A stretch of DNA of 41,570 bases from positions 1 through 41,570 of the forward strand of contig JAKLFY010000055.1 in the NCBI GenBank assembly GCA_022710935.1, given 5' to 3'. Position numbers and translations under genes: made by a program. Below, piece after piece: positions 1 to 7,122 of this stretch. Under the pieces are notes generated by a model, which ran no database searches, was not told the origin of the DNA, and worked only from the letters and a program-made list of their open reading frames with translations. Source of the stretch: Verrucomicrobiota bacterium. GTDB lineage: Bacteria; Verrucomicrobiota; Verrucomicrobiia; Limisphaerales; J093. Every line of letters starts with the position of its first letter. Positions within the stretch are counted from its first letter, which is position 1.

Positions 1-174
1 GGGATCGAACCTGTCCGACCTTCCTGGCGAAGATGAGTCGCCGCCCGGGACAGGTCATTCGCCTACTCACCCGTCCCGTCCGACTTTAGAGCAGCCCTGG
101 GCTTCTTCAGGTTCGGCGACTTCGCGCTCGACAAGGCGAAGTGGCCTGAGGGACCGGAGACATTCGCCCGCATC

Positions 175-2148
175 GTGGCCCGGCTGCACGAGGCCGGGAT
201 CGACTCGATCTTCCACAGCTACGCCTTCTTCATCGACAAACAGTCCAAATACGTCACCCCGGTCCCGGATGTCCGCCTGGACGCGTTCCGCGCCTTCACG
301 CTCGCCGAATCGGTCGGCCCCGATGCCGACACCCTGCCGGTCGAGGAGTCGACGGCCGGCCTGAGCACAATCACCGGCTTCTTCGAGCACAACAGCGTTG
401 TGCTGCATCTGGGCGATGAACTGGTCACCTTCGGCGCAGTCAGCCAGCAGCCGCCCTGGCGCTTCACGGGCGTCCGGCGCGGCGCCTTCGGCACCCGGCC
501 CGCCGCCCATCCCCAAGGCGCCCGCGCCCGGCATCTCAAGGAATGCTTCGGCCTGTTTGTCCCGGACGTCGAATCGTCGCTCTTCGAAGAGATCGCCGCC
601 AATCACGCCGAGATCGTCAATCGGTGCGGATTCGACGGCCTCTATCTCGATGCGATCGACGGCAGTTCGATCCTGCGCGGCGCGGACGAGTGCTGGTACT
701 GGGCCGACAAATTCGTGTTCGAAATCCAGAAGCGGTTGAAGAAGCCCGTGGGCATGGAAATGAGCGCGATGTGGCATCATTTCTGGCAGTACCGCACCCG
801 GTGGCAGGCCTGGGATTACCCCCAGCGCGGACACCGCCGGTTCATCGACCTGCACGCCGGCGCCGTCAACGGCGGCCTCCTGCTCCCGCTCCACCTGGGC
901 TGGTGGAATTTCCAGTCGTTTAATCCGCCCCAGATCGAACCGACCTACCCGGAGGTCATCGAGTATCTCGGCGCCAAATTGGTCGGATGGGACGCCGGCA
1001 TCTCGCTCGCCGGTGCCATCAACCGGGACCAACTCCGCACGGTGCCATTGTTCCGCCGCACCGTCGACATCCTCCGCGCCTGCGAGGAACTGCGCCACTC
1101 CGGCGCCTGCGACGAACGCGTCAAGGCCGAACTGCGCCGGCCCGGACAGGAATTCGCCTTGGTCATGGATGCCGGCGGCAAACCCCGCTTTCGCCGCTCC
1201 CGTTCCCATGCCCACATTGCCGCGCCCGACGCGCCGTGGTCGATCGAGTGGCAGGACTCCAATCCGTTCGACGCGCAGCCGGCCACCCTCCGCATCGAGG
1301 CCCTGATGTCGGCGGCGCCTTATGACGATCCGCGCGCCCGGGTGATCGCCGATCTCGCCGGATTCGAGGCGCCGCTTTGGAAGGCCAGCACCGCCCAGGG
1401 CGTCGCCTGCGCCCTCACCGACACGAACCTGATCGACGGCACGCCTATTGTGACCCTCACCGCCACCAATGGGGGCGCCGTGCCGCGAAACGCCGCCTGG
1501 GCGCGATTCGAGCGCCGATTCGATCCGCCGCTCAACCTCGAAACCCTGCAGGCCCTCGGCCTCTGGATCGAAGGCGACGCCCAGGGCGAACTGGTCGCTG
1601 TCCGGCTCGAAAGCCCGCGCCACATGGCGTTCGGCGCGGTGGCGGACCGCTATGTCACGGTCGATTTCACCGGGCGGCGGACACTGACGCTTGTCGAGAC
1701 CGAATCGTCGCGCTGGAGCGACTTTCAGTGGAACGACGGCAAGCACGCCTACAACGTCTATCGCGAGACGGTCAACTTCGCCGCCATCGAGTCGGTGAGC
1801 GTCTGGCTCCAAAACCTCCCGCCCGGACAAGAGGTCCGCTGCCGCCTTGGGCCGATCAAGGCCCTGCCGATGCTCCCGGGCGCCCTCGGGAATCCAACCC
1901 TCACGGTCAACGGCGTGCGCTGCACGTTCCCCGCGGACCTCAGTCCGGGGAGTTGGCTCGAGTTTGACGGGACGGGCGACGCCCGGCTCTATGCGTCCAA
2001 AGGCGAACCGATCGGGCAGGTGACGCCGCAAGGTCAACCGCTCGCCCTGCGGCCCGGCCTCAACACCTTCGGCTTCTCGTGCGCCCCCGCCTCGAGCCCG
2101 CCGCCTCGAGCCCGGGTGACGATCTTCTCCCGCGGCGAGACGCTTTAG
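175..2148 (+). CDS. TIM-barrel glycoside-hydrolase-like protein, 5' end uncertain
   Basis: A 657-residue frame from GTG 175. The first half reads like a (beta/alpha)8 barrel of a glycosidase-like protein, with ARLHEAG-IDSIFHSYAFF near the start, an acidic strand-end motif GLYLDAIDG around residues 155-163 and a PVGMEMSAMW stretch. The second half is beta-rich and probably a carbohydrate-binding or jelly-roll region. Catalytic residues cannot be assigned; the Asp pair in YLDAID is a candidate. The true start is doubtful. The same frame is open from base 37 and translates to protein-like sequence (GFFRFGDFALDKAKWPEG) running straight into the GTG, but it has no start codon there and is stopped by TGA at 34-36. 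The gene is therefore either frameshifted near its 5' end or its beginning lies outside the window. No signal peptide is visible. Family assignment is tentative; I am sure only that it is coding. Confidence 0.75.
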   Translation: MARLHEAGIDSIFHSYAFFIDKQSKYVTPVPDVRLDAFRAFTLAESVGPDADTLPVEESTAGLSTITGFFEHNSVVLHLGDELVTFGAVSQQPPWRFTGVRRGAFGTRPAAHPQGARARHLKECFGLFVPDVESSLFEEIAANHAEIVNRCGFDGLYLDAIDGSSILRGADECWYWADKFVFEIQKRLKKPVGMEMSAMWHHFWQYRTRWQAWDYPQRGHRRFIDLHAGAVNGGLLLPLHLGWWNFQSFNPPQIEPTYPEVIEYLGAKLVGWDAGISLAGAINRDQLRTVPLFRRTVDILRACEELRHSGACDERVKAELRRPGQEFALVMDAGGKPRFRRSRSHAHIAAPDAPWSIEWQDSNPFDAQPATLRIEALMSAAPYDDPRARVIADLAGFEAPLWKASTAQGVACALTDTNLIDGTPIVTLTATNGGAVPRNAAWARFERRFDPPLNLETLQALGLWIEGDAQGELVAVRLESPRHMAFGAVADRYVTVDFTGRRTLTLVETESSRWSDFQWNDGKHAYNVYRETVNFAAIESVSVWLQNLPPGQEVRCRLGPIKALPMLPGALGNPTLTVNGVRCTFPADLSPGSWLEFDGTGDARLYASKGEPIGQVTPQGQPLALRPGLNTFGFSCAPASSPPPRARVTIFSRGETL

Positions 2149-2170
2149 CCCGGATGTTTCATAAGGCTTC

Positions 2171-2198
2171 GCTGTCCCCTTGGCGCTGACGGGACAGC
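2171..2198 (+). terminator. Hairpin after the first gene
   Basis: Perfect 8-bp arms GCTGTCCC (2171-2178) and GGGACAGC (2191-2198) with a 12-nt loop, 22 bases after the preceding stop codon. There is no T-run, so it is either a weak or factor-assisted terminator or a small palindromic repeat. Confidence 0.4.
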
Positions 2199-2304
2199 AG
2201 ATGATCGGCATGCCCATAGCGCGGGGCAGGCTGAGCCGTTTACGTCTAACGGAAGTGTCTGCTGAGGGCGGTCTTGGTCAATGCCACGGCTGGAAGGCCC
2301 AGCG

Positions 2305-2331
2305 TTGCGTCACCTGACGCGAGGGTATAGG
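2305..2331 (+). promoter_or_regulatory. Candidate mntA-hepT promoter with embedded palindrome
   Basis: TTGCGT (2305-2310) and TATAGG (2326-2331), 15 bases apart, resemble a sigma-70 promoter. The spacer contains GCGTCA-CC-TGACGC (2307-2320), a 6+6 bp palindrome. It lies 13 bases upstream of ATG 2344, which argues for that start rather than the earlier in-frame ATG at 2281. A palindrome over the promoter suits autoregulation by the toxin-antitoxin complex; this is inference. Confidence 0.4.
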
Positions 2332-2343
2332 CTGACCCACGTC

Positions 2344-2637
2344 ATGAACGCGTTGGCTTTGTTGAATAAGCACGGGCTGGCGCTGCGTGCCCTCGGGGCG
2401 CGGCGGTTGGGCATCTTCGGTTCGGTCGCGCGCGGGGAAGCGGGCGCCGCGAGCGACGTGGACGTGTATGTCGAGTTCATCCCCGAGGCACGCACTTACG
2501 ACAACTTTTTCGCCTTGCATGAGCTGTTGGAGGAGTTGTTCGCCCGTCCGGTTGACTTGGTGACGGATGGCGCGCTGACGGAAAGCCAGGCGCGTTTGAT
2601 CTTGCCCACCGTCCAATATGCTGCCCTCGACGCTTGA
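2344..2637 (+). CDS. mntA: MntA-type nucleotidyltransferase antitoxin
   Basis: A 97-residue minimal nucleotidyltransferase. The pol-beta signature is plain: GSVARGEAGAASDVDVYVEF, i.e. GS-x10-D-x-D with the metal-binding aspartates, followed by PVDLVTDGALT near the C-terminus, usual for the MNT family. In type VII HepT-MntA systems this enzyme AMPylates the tyrosine of the HEPN toxin and so blocks its RNase activity. I chose ATG 2344 because the product then begins at normal length for the family and the candidate promoter lies just upstream; ATG 2281 would add 21 non-conserved residues. The stop overlaps the start of the HEPN gene by 20 bases, so the pair is translationally coupled. Confidence 0.88.
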   Translation: MNALALLNKHGLALRALGARRLGIFGSVARGEAGAASDVDVYVEFIPEARTYDNFFALHELLEELFARPVDLVTDGALTESQARLILPTVQYAALDA

Positions 2638-2986
2638 ACTGTTGCGGGACATCGCGCGCGAAGCGGAGTTTCTGTCCATGCACGCGGCGCAAGTCACGCC
2701 GGAGAAGCTCCTGGAAGATGAGGTCATGAAGCGGGCATTTGTTCGGAGCGTCGAGGTGATCGGCGAAGCGGCGAAGAAGGTCCCCGAGGAAACGCGCCAG
2801 GAGTTGGCTGACCTGGAGTGGAAGAAGATGGCTGGGATGCGAGACAAGTTGATCCATGATTACGGTGGCGTGGACTATCTGATCGTTTGGGACGTGGCAA
2901 GGAACAAAGCCCCGGCCCTGGCCGCCAGACTCAAGCCTGCGATTCAGCAGGCCGCGGCCCAGATGGACCAGGGGAAGCAGGGCTGA
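2618..2986 (+). CDS. hepT: HepT-type HEPN ribonuclease toxin
   Basis: A 122-residue alpha-helical HEPN protein (DUF86 type). The catalytic motif R-x4-H-x-Y is intact as RDKLIHDY around residues 86-93, giving both the RNase Arg/His pair and the tyrosine that MntA modifies. The typical segment MKRAFVRSVEVIGEAAKK precedes it. The gene overlaps mntA by 20 bases, the standard arrangement, with the nucleotidyltransferase first. Expected role: a growth-arresting RNase (tRNA 3' ends in characterised cases), neutralised by AMPylation and used in plasmid or genomic-island stability or phage defence. All key residues are present, so the system appears functional. A MITE-like element lies 91 bases downstream. 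Confidence 0.9.
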   Translation: MLPSTLELLRDIAREAEFLSMHAAQVTPEKLLEDEVMKRAFVRSVEVIGEAAKKVPEETRQELADLEWKKMAGMRDKLIHDYGGVDYLIVWDVARNKAPALAARLKPAIQQAAAQMDQGKQG

Positions 2987-3077
2987 AACGCGAAACACAT
3001 CGAGTGGCCCCCGGGGCGGTCCCAAGGCCTGGCCAGGCCAAACGCAGCAGAGCGCCCCCCAAGCCCGGTTCTTTCTT

Positions 3078-3215
3078 AGGGGCCGTCAGGAAATAGCCTT
3101 TGCACTTTGTCGCTCTCTCCTCACAGACCGCTGGCGGGTATGCTCGTCGCTCGCTCCGCGCCCGCAAGCCCAATGGCCAGCAGCAAAGTGTAAACGTTAT
3201 TTCCTGACGGCCCCT
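3078..3215. mobile_element. MITE-like element with 32-bp terminal inverted repeats
   Basis: Left arm AGGGGCCGTCAGGAAATA begins at 3078 and the right arm ends at 3215. The first 18 bp are perfectly inverted, and the repeat continues imperfectly to about 32 bp (3 mismatches, ending in CACTTTG). If the element is taken as GGGG...CCCC (3079-3214), it is flanked by TTA on both sides (3076-3078, 3215-3217), a plausible 3-bp target duplication. There is no coding capacity. It sits between hepT and the GH42-like gene, in a 395-base gap with no gene. Confidence 0.6.
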
Positions 3216-3381
3216 TAGCGCGGCAAAGCCGCAACCAAACGTCGGAGGGCCGATCCCGCAGTCGCGGGAGGGGCCCCGTCGCGTGCCAATCACCGTCACC
3301 GACCAGGGCTTCTTGGAACTCGGCCCTCCGAGTCCCGCCGACCGGGTTGACTCGACGACGCCGCGGCGGCACGCTCGGCGC

Positions 3382-5544
3382 GTGCGAATTCCCTGCGCTG
3401 CATTCTGCCTCCTGGGTTTGGCTTGGCTCGCCTGCGCCCAGCCGTCCGCATCCCTCGGTGACCGCGCGCTGCGTCCGTGGACCGATTACCGTGTCATCAT
3501 GTGGGTCGGCAACCGCGCCTGGCAACAGCCGGACAAGGTGCCTCTGTTCCTCGATCGGCTGCGCGAGATGGGCGTCGACACCGCCATGGCCTACGGCGCG
3601 GACGCCGCGGCCCAGCCTTACCTCGATCGGCACTTCCCCTACTACGTCGAGAACATCGTCAACCGCGGCCTCTGCCTGAAATGGAACTCGAGTGTGACGG
3701 ATTGGGACAAGCACGTCACCGCCTGGGCCAAGAACGGACGGCCTGAGACCGCGTACGTCCGCGATTACTGTCTCGACGACCCGGAGTGGCTCGAGTGGGC
3801 GCGCGACCAGATGCGTGCGGCGGCCCGGCGCCACGGCCCCAATGCGCCTCTCGCCTACGACATCCGCGACGAACTCTCGGTGACCGTCTCGGCGAATCCG
3901 TTCGATTACGATTTCGCCCCGGCGGCCCTGGCCGGCTTTCGCGTCTGGCTCAGGACACAGTACCGCGACCTCGATGCTCTCAACGACGCCTGGGCAACGT
4001 CGTTCGCCGCCTGGGATGACGTGCGGCCCTTCACCACCGACCAGATCAAGCACCGCATGGCAAGCGGAGAGGCCTCGCCCCGCGGCAACCCGGATTGGCA
4101 GGCCCTCCAGCGCCTGGATGTCCGAACCCTCGCGTCCCTCAAGGAACCCGTCCGCTGGAATCTGGCGCCCTGGTGCGACTTCCGCACCTACATGGACCTC
4201 TGTCTCGAACGGACGCTCGACGCTCTGCGCCAGGCGGCGCGCGCCATTGATCCAGAGACGCCTGTGGGCATCGAGGGCACTCAGATGCCCCATGCCTTCG
4301 GCGGCTATGACCTCGCGCGCCTGGCCCGCGCGCTCGATTGGGTCGAGCCCTACGACATCGGTAACGCGCGCGAAATCTTCGGTTCGTTCATGCCGGGCCG
4401 CCCGATCCTGGCGACGGTCTTCGAGAAGGAGACCAACCCGGCTCGCCGGCGCCTCTGGCATCTGCTGCTCGAAGGGGACCGCGGATGCATCATCTGGTGG
4501 AGCGAAGATTGCATCGATTGGGACCGCGGGGACTATCCGCTCACGCCCAAAGCCCTGGCCCTGGCCCCTGTGCTCCGGGAATTGAGGTCGCCCCTGGCTC
4601 GGCTGTTTCTCGAAGCCGAGCGCGAGCGGGACCCGATCTACATCCATTATTCGCAGCCCAGCATCCAGGTCAACTGGCTGCTCGAATCGACGGTGGACGG
4701 CTCGACCTGGCACCGGCGGTTCTCGAGTTTCGAGGCCAGCCACAACCGACAGGCCAAAGTCCGCAACGCGTGGCTCAAGGCCCTGCAAGACCTCGGCTGG
4801 AGCCCCCAGTTCATCGCCGCCGATCGGCTCGTACGACTCGAACCCGACCCGGCAACCGACTCCACCCTCGTCCTTCCCCAGTCGTGGGCCATGTCCGATC
4901 CCGAGATCGAGGCCGTCCGCCGCCTCGTCCACGAACAGCCGCCGCACGCGCGTCCCGCCCCGCGCCGCGCGGTGTTGTGCTCGGGCGCGCCCGGCCTCTT
5001 CGACGAACACGGGCGGCTCCTGGCCTCCCATCGGCTCGACGGGCTCTTCCCCAGAACGATCGACGCGAGACCGGCCGCCCGCCATGCCAACGCGTCGGCG
5101 CTCCGCGCCCTCGACCTGGATCTGGCCGCGTTCCCCGCGGAACGGCTCGCGCGCGTCCCGGACTCCGCCCTGTGGCGCTGGCTGCATGAACAGATCGGGT
5201 GCGGCCCGATCAGAGTGCCGGTCGAGGCCCGGGCGCGGGTGCATCGCTTCAGGATCGGCGATGCCCGGCTGGTCGCCATCGAGCGCAACATCGATTACCA
5301 CATGAGCGAGGACCTCGAACAGGCGGGCGGCAACGACGCGCTCGAACAACCGATCGAAACCACGGCCGAATTGACCGGCTCAGCCGGCCCGTTGCACGTG
5401 TATGACCTGCGCGCCGGACGCCATCTCGGGCGCGTCAGCCGCTGGACCTTCACGCTCGATCCCTGGAGCCCCTCCCTGTTCGCTCTGCTCGAGGAACCCC
5501 GGGCGTCCGATGGCCTGATCGAGGCGCTGCTCGAGTCCCGGTGA
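3382..5544 (+). CDS. Exported GH42/beta-galactosidase-like glycosidase
   Basis: About 720 residues from GTG 3382. That start puts a signal peptide at the N-terminus (VRIPCAAFCLLGLAWLACAQ, AxA-type cleavage); an in-frame upstream ATG at 3283 would bury it behind 33 unlikely residues. The catalytic part is a clan-A-type barrel resembling GH42 beta-galactosidases: an entry strand with IMWVGNRAW, a candidate acid/base Glu in YDIRDELS (about residue 164), then LNDAWATSFAAWDDV, and a second Glu in VGIEGTQMP (about residue 297). WWSEDCIDWDRGD is a likely substrate-cleft segment. The C-terminal half holds a flavodoxin-like trimerisation-type region and a small beta domain. Substrate unknown. It is followed by a hairpin overlapping its stop codon. 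Confidence 0.82.
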   Translation: MRIPCAAFCLLGLAWLACAQPSASLGDRALRPWTDYRVIMWVGNRAWQQPDKVPLFLDRLREMGVDTAMAYGADAAAQPYLDRHFPYYVENIVNRGLCLKWNSSVTDWDKHVTAWAKNGRPETAYVRDYCLDDPEWLEWARDQMRAAARRHGPNAPLAYDIRDELSVTVSANPFDYDFAPAALAGFRVWLRTQYRDLDALNDAWATSFAAWDDVRPFTTDQIKHRMASGEASPRGNPDWQALQRLDVRTLASLKEPVRWNLAPWCDFRTYMDLCLERTLDALRQAARAIDPETPVGIEGTQMPHAFGGYDLARLARALDWVEPYDIGNAREIFGSFMPGRPILATVFEKETNPARRRLWHLLLEGDRGCIIWWSEDCIDWDRGDYPLTPKALALAPVLRELRSPLARLFLEAERERDPIYIHYSQPSIQVNWLLESTVDGSTWHRRFSSFEASHNRQAKVRNAWLKALQDLGWSPQFIAADRLVRLEPDPATDSTLVLPQSWAMSDPEIEAVRRLVHEQPPHARPAPRRAVLCSGAPGLFDEHGRLLASHRLDGLFPRTIDARPAARHANASALRALDLDLAAFPAERLARVPDSALWRWLHEQIGCGPIRVPVEARARVHRFRIGDARLVAIERNIDYHMSEDLEQAGGNDALEQPIETTAELTGSAGPLHVYDLRAGRHLGRVSRWTFTLDPWSPSLFALLEEPRASDGLIEALLESR

Positions 5545-5570
5545 CCCGTTCGTTCCCCGGTCGGACGGGT
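5544..5570 (+). terminator. Terminator-like hairpin
   Basis: Arms ACCCGTTCG (5544-5552) and CGGACGGGT (5562-5570) pair over 9 bp with one G-U, followed by TCTCTCG. It starts at the last base of the preceding stop codon and has no proper T-run. Confidence 0.45.
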
Positions 5571-5718
5571 TCTCTCGATAGCCTCGGGCGCACTGGCGCC
5601 GCGGACACGTCCGGCCTCGGGTGCGTTCACGCTGGAAACCGGCTGGTCCCGGGCGTATACCCGGTTCATGCGATTTGAGAAACTGCCAGACAGACAAAGC
5701 CCCAGGCCTGACGGCGCC

Positions 5719-6657
5719 ATGACCGGCCGTCGGCAGTTCCTGGCGCAAATGACCGGTTTGGCCGCGGCGACGGCGTTGGCATCGAGGCGTGCCGTGGCGG
5801 CTGGTGCGGAAACATCTCCGCCGGCAGCACCCCTGCCAAGCATCCAGTTGGGCCCGCACCGGGTGAGCCGATTGATGGCGGGATCCAACCCGATCCTGGG
5901 CTATTCGTACCTGGGGCCGCACACGGACCGCCACCTCAAGGAGTACTTCACCGTGGAACGGACGGTGGAGTTCCTCGAAGACTGCGAGCGCGCGGGCATC
6001 ACGGCTCACCAGTTCGCCGACCCCGAACGCGCGCTGCCCTACCTGCGCCGGCTCGAGGAGCGCGGCAGCAAGCTGCAGTTCATCTGCCTGCATGCGGAGC
6101 GCGACAGGATCCGCTCGGCCGTCGACCTGACCCGGCCCATCGCCATGGCCCATCACGGGGGCGTGACGGATCGGCTCTTCGCCGAGGGCAAATCGAGTGT
6201 CGTGCATGACTACGTCAAGGCGGCCCATGACGCCGGCGTGCTGGCCGGCGTTTCCGCCCACAATCCGGACTGCATCAAGCGCATCGCTGATGCAGGCTGG
6301 GAAGTCGACTTCTTCATGACCTGCTTCTATTTCCTGACGCGCCCGCGGGGCAAGGAGGACGCGGGAGTTCCAACGCTCGAGATTGCGTATCCGTTCTATA
6401 GGGACGATCCCAGAGTCATGACGGAAGTCATGCGGCAGGTCAAACAGCCCTGCCTCGGCTTCAAGATTCTGGGCGCCGGCCGCCTTTGCGCGGATCAGCC
6501 CACGGTGCGAGCGGCCTTCCAGTTCGCCTTCGAGAACCTCAAGCCCACCGACGGTGTCATTGTCGGCATGTTCCCTTGGTGCTTCGACGAAGTCAGCGCC
6601 AACGCTCAGTACACACGCGAGCTGGGGAAAGCGGCATCCGGGCGTGCGCCCGCTTGA
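5719..6657 (+). CDS. Tat-exported aldo/keto-reductase-like barrel protein
   Basis: 312 residues from ATG 5719, which gives a twin-arginine signal at once: TGRRQFLAQMTGLAAATALA. ATG 5668 would add 17 residues ahead of it. After cleavage the protein starts with IQLGPHRVSRLMAGSNPILG, like the first strand of aldo/keto reductases, and continues as a barrel (AGITAHQFAD, LQFICLHAE, AHHGGVTD, AGVSAHNPDCIKR, CLGFKILGAGR, DGVIVGMFP). The usual Asp-Tyr-Lys-His tetrad is not evident, so it is probably a divergent, non-oxidoreductase or PVC-specific member. Tat export suggests a folded periplasmic enzyme, perhaps with a cofactor. The adjacent glycosidase gene suggests a sugar-related substrate (inference). 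Confidence 0.75.
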   Translation: MTGRRQFLAQMTGLAAATALASRRAVAAGAETSPPAAPLPSIQLGPHRVSRLMAGSNPILGYSYLGPHTDRHLKEYFTVERTVEFLEDCERAGITAHQFADPERALPYLRRLEERGSKLQFICLHAERDRIRSAVDLTRPIAMAHHGGVTDRLFAEGKSSVVHDYVKAAHDAGVLAGVSAHNPDCIKRIADAGWEVDFFMTCFYFLTRPRGKEDAGVPTLEIAYPFYRDDPRVMTEVMRQVKQPCLGFKILGAGRLCADQPTVRAAFQFAFENLKPTDGVIVGMFPWCFDEVSANAQYTRELGKAASGRAPA

Positions 6658-6732
6658 GGATTAAACTCCATGCCGGTTGTCGCAAGTCGTGCGGATGCGT
6701 ATCGGGTTGAGAATCAGGGGACTCTCCCAAAA

Positions 6733-6742
6733 GGGGGGGGGG
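6733..6742 (+). repeat. Run of ten G
   Basis: A homopolymer of ten G followed by ACGGGG, in the gap between the Tat protein and the DUF4239 remnant. It is a possible slippage site or a sequencing weak spot; no gene reads through it. Confidence 0.8.
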
Positions 6743-6749
6743 ACGGGGA

Positions 6750-7088
6750 TCAGTTCATCGTCGCGCGAAGCTCCACCAGAAGGCGGTCAAAACTGTCAAT
6801 CCGCACCATGCCCAGGCGCGGGAACTCCAAATCCAAAATCACATAGACGGTCGTTGCCAGGATGAGTGCGAACCCGATCACGTGAATCCAACTGCGGGAT
6901 CGGCCACCGGCCATCGCGTAGCCTGCGAGGAGCGAACTCATCAGCGCCAGCGCGCCGAGCATGATGAAGATGATGGCGGGCGGATGAATCTGCGCGGCGG
7001 CGTTGCGCGTGGCGGCGATGTCGAAGGGATCTTTCGGTATCGTCAGCAGCGCATGAAGGTGGTTTTCGGCAGTGAGCGCACTTGCATT
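6750..7088 (-). pseudogene. C-terminal remnant of a DUF4239 (bestrophin-like) membrane protein
   Basis: The minus-strand frame from 7088 to the TGA at 6750 reads continuously as the end of a DUF4239 protein: ATRNAAAQIHPPAIIFIML, then SSLLAGYAMAGGRSRSW, a hydrophobic helix GFALILATTVYVILDLEFPR, and the family's closing segment LLVELRATM. Two membrane helices are visible. Full-length members are about 250 residues, but this frame is stopped upstream by TGA at 7089-7091, and past that point the opposite strand is occupied by the SDR gene. Roughly the first 60% of the protein is therefore missing. An internal ATG at 6962 would give only 70 residues. I read it as a truncated, dead gene. Confidence 0.8.
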
Positions 7089-7092
7089 TCAC

Positions 7093-7106
7093 TCTGTCCC
7101 CAATCA
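7093..7106 (+). repeat. 14-nt word shared with 38781-38794
   Basis: TCTGTCCCCAATCA occurs here, between the broken DUF4239 gene and the SDR start codon, and again in reverse complement at 38781-38794 just before the PA14-like gene start. It resembles end sequences left by small transposable elements; it marks the breakpoint of the truncated gene. Confidence 0.45.
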
Positions 7107-7122
7107 GCCTGAGTCATCACGC

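Noticed and set aside
67-2217. 716-residue open frame on the minus strand
   Set aside because: Antisense shadow of the hydrolase-like gene; Arg/Gly/Ala-rich composition, no domains, typical of high-GC DNA.
3121-5349. 742-residue minus-strand open frame
   Set aside because: Shadow of the GH42-like gene; its start also falls across the MITE-like element.
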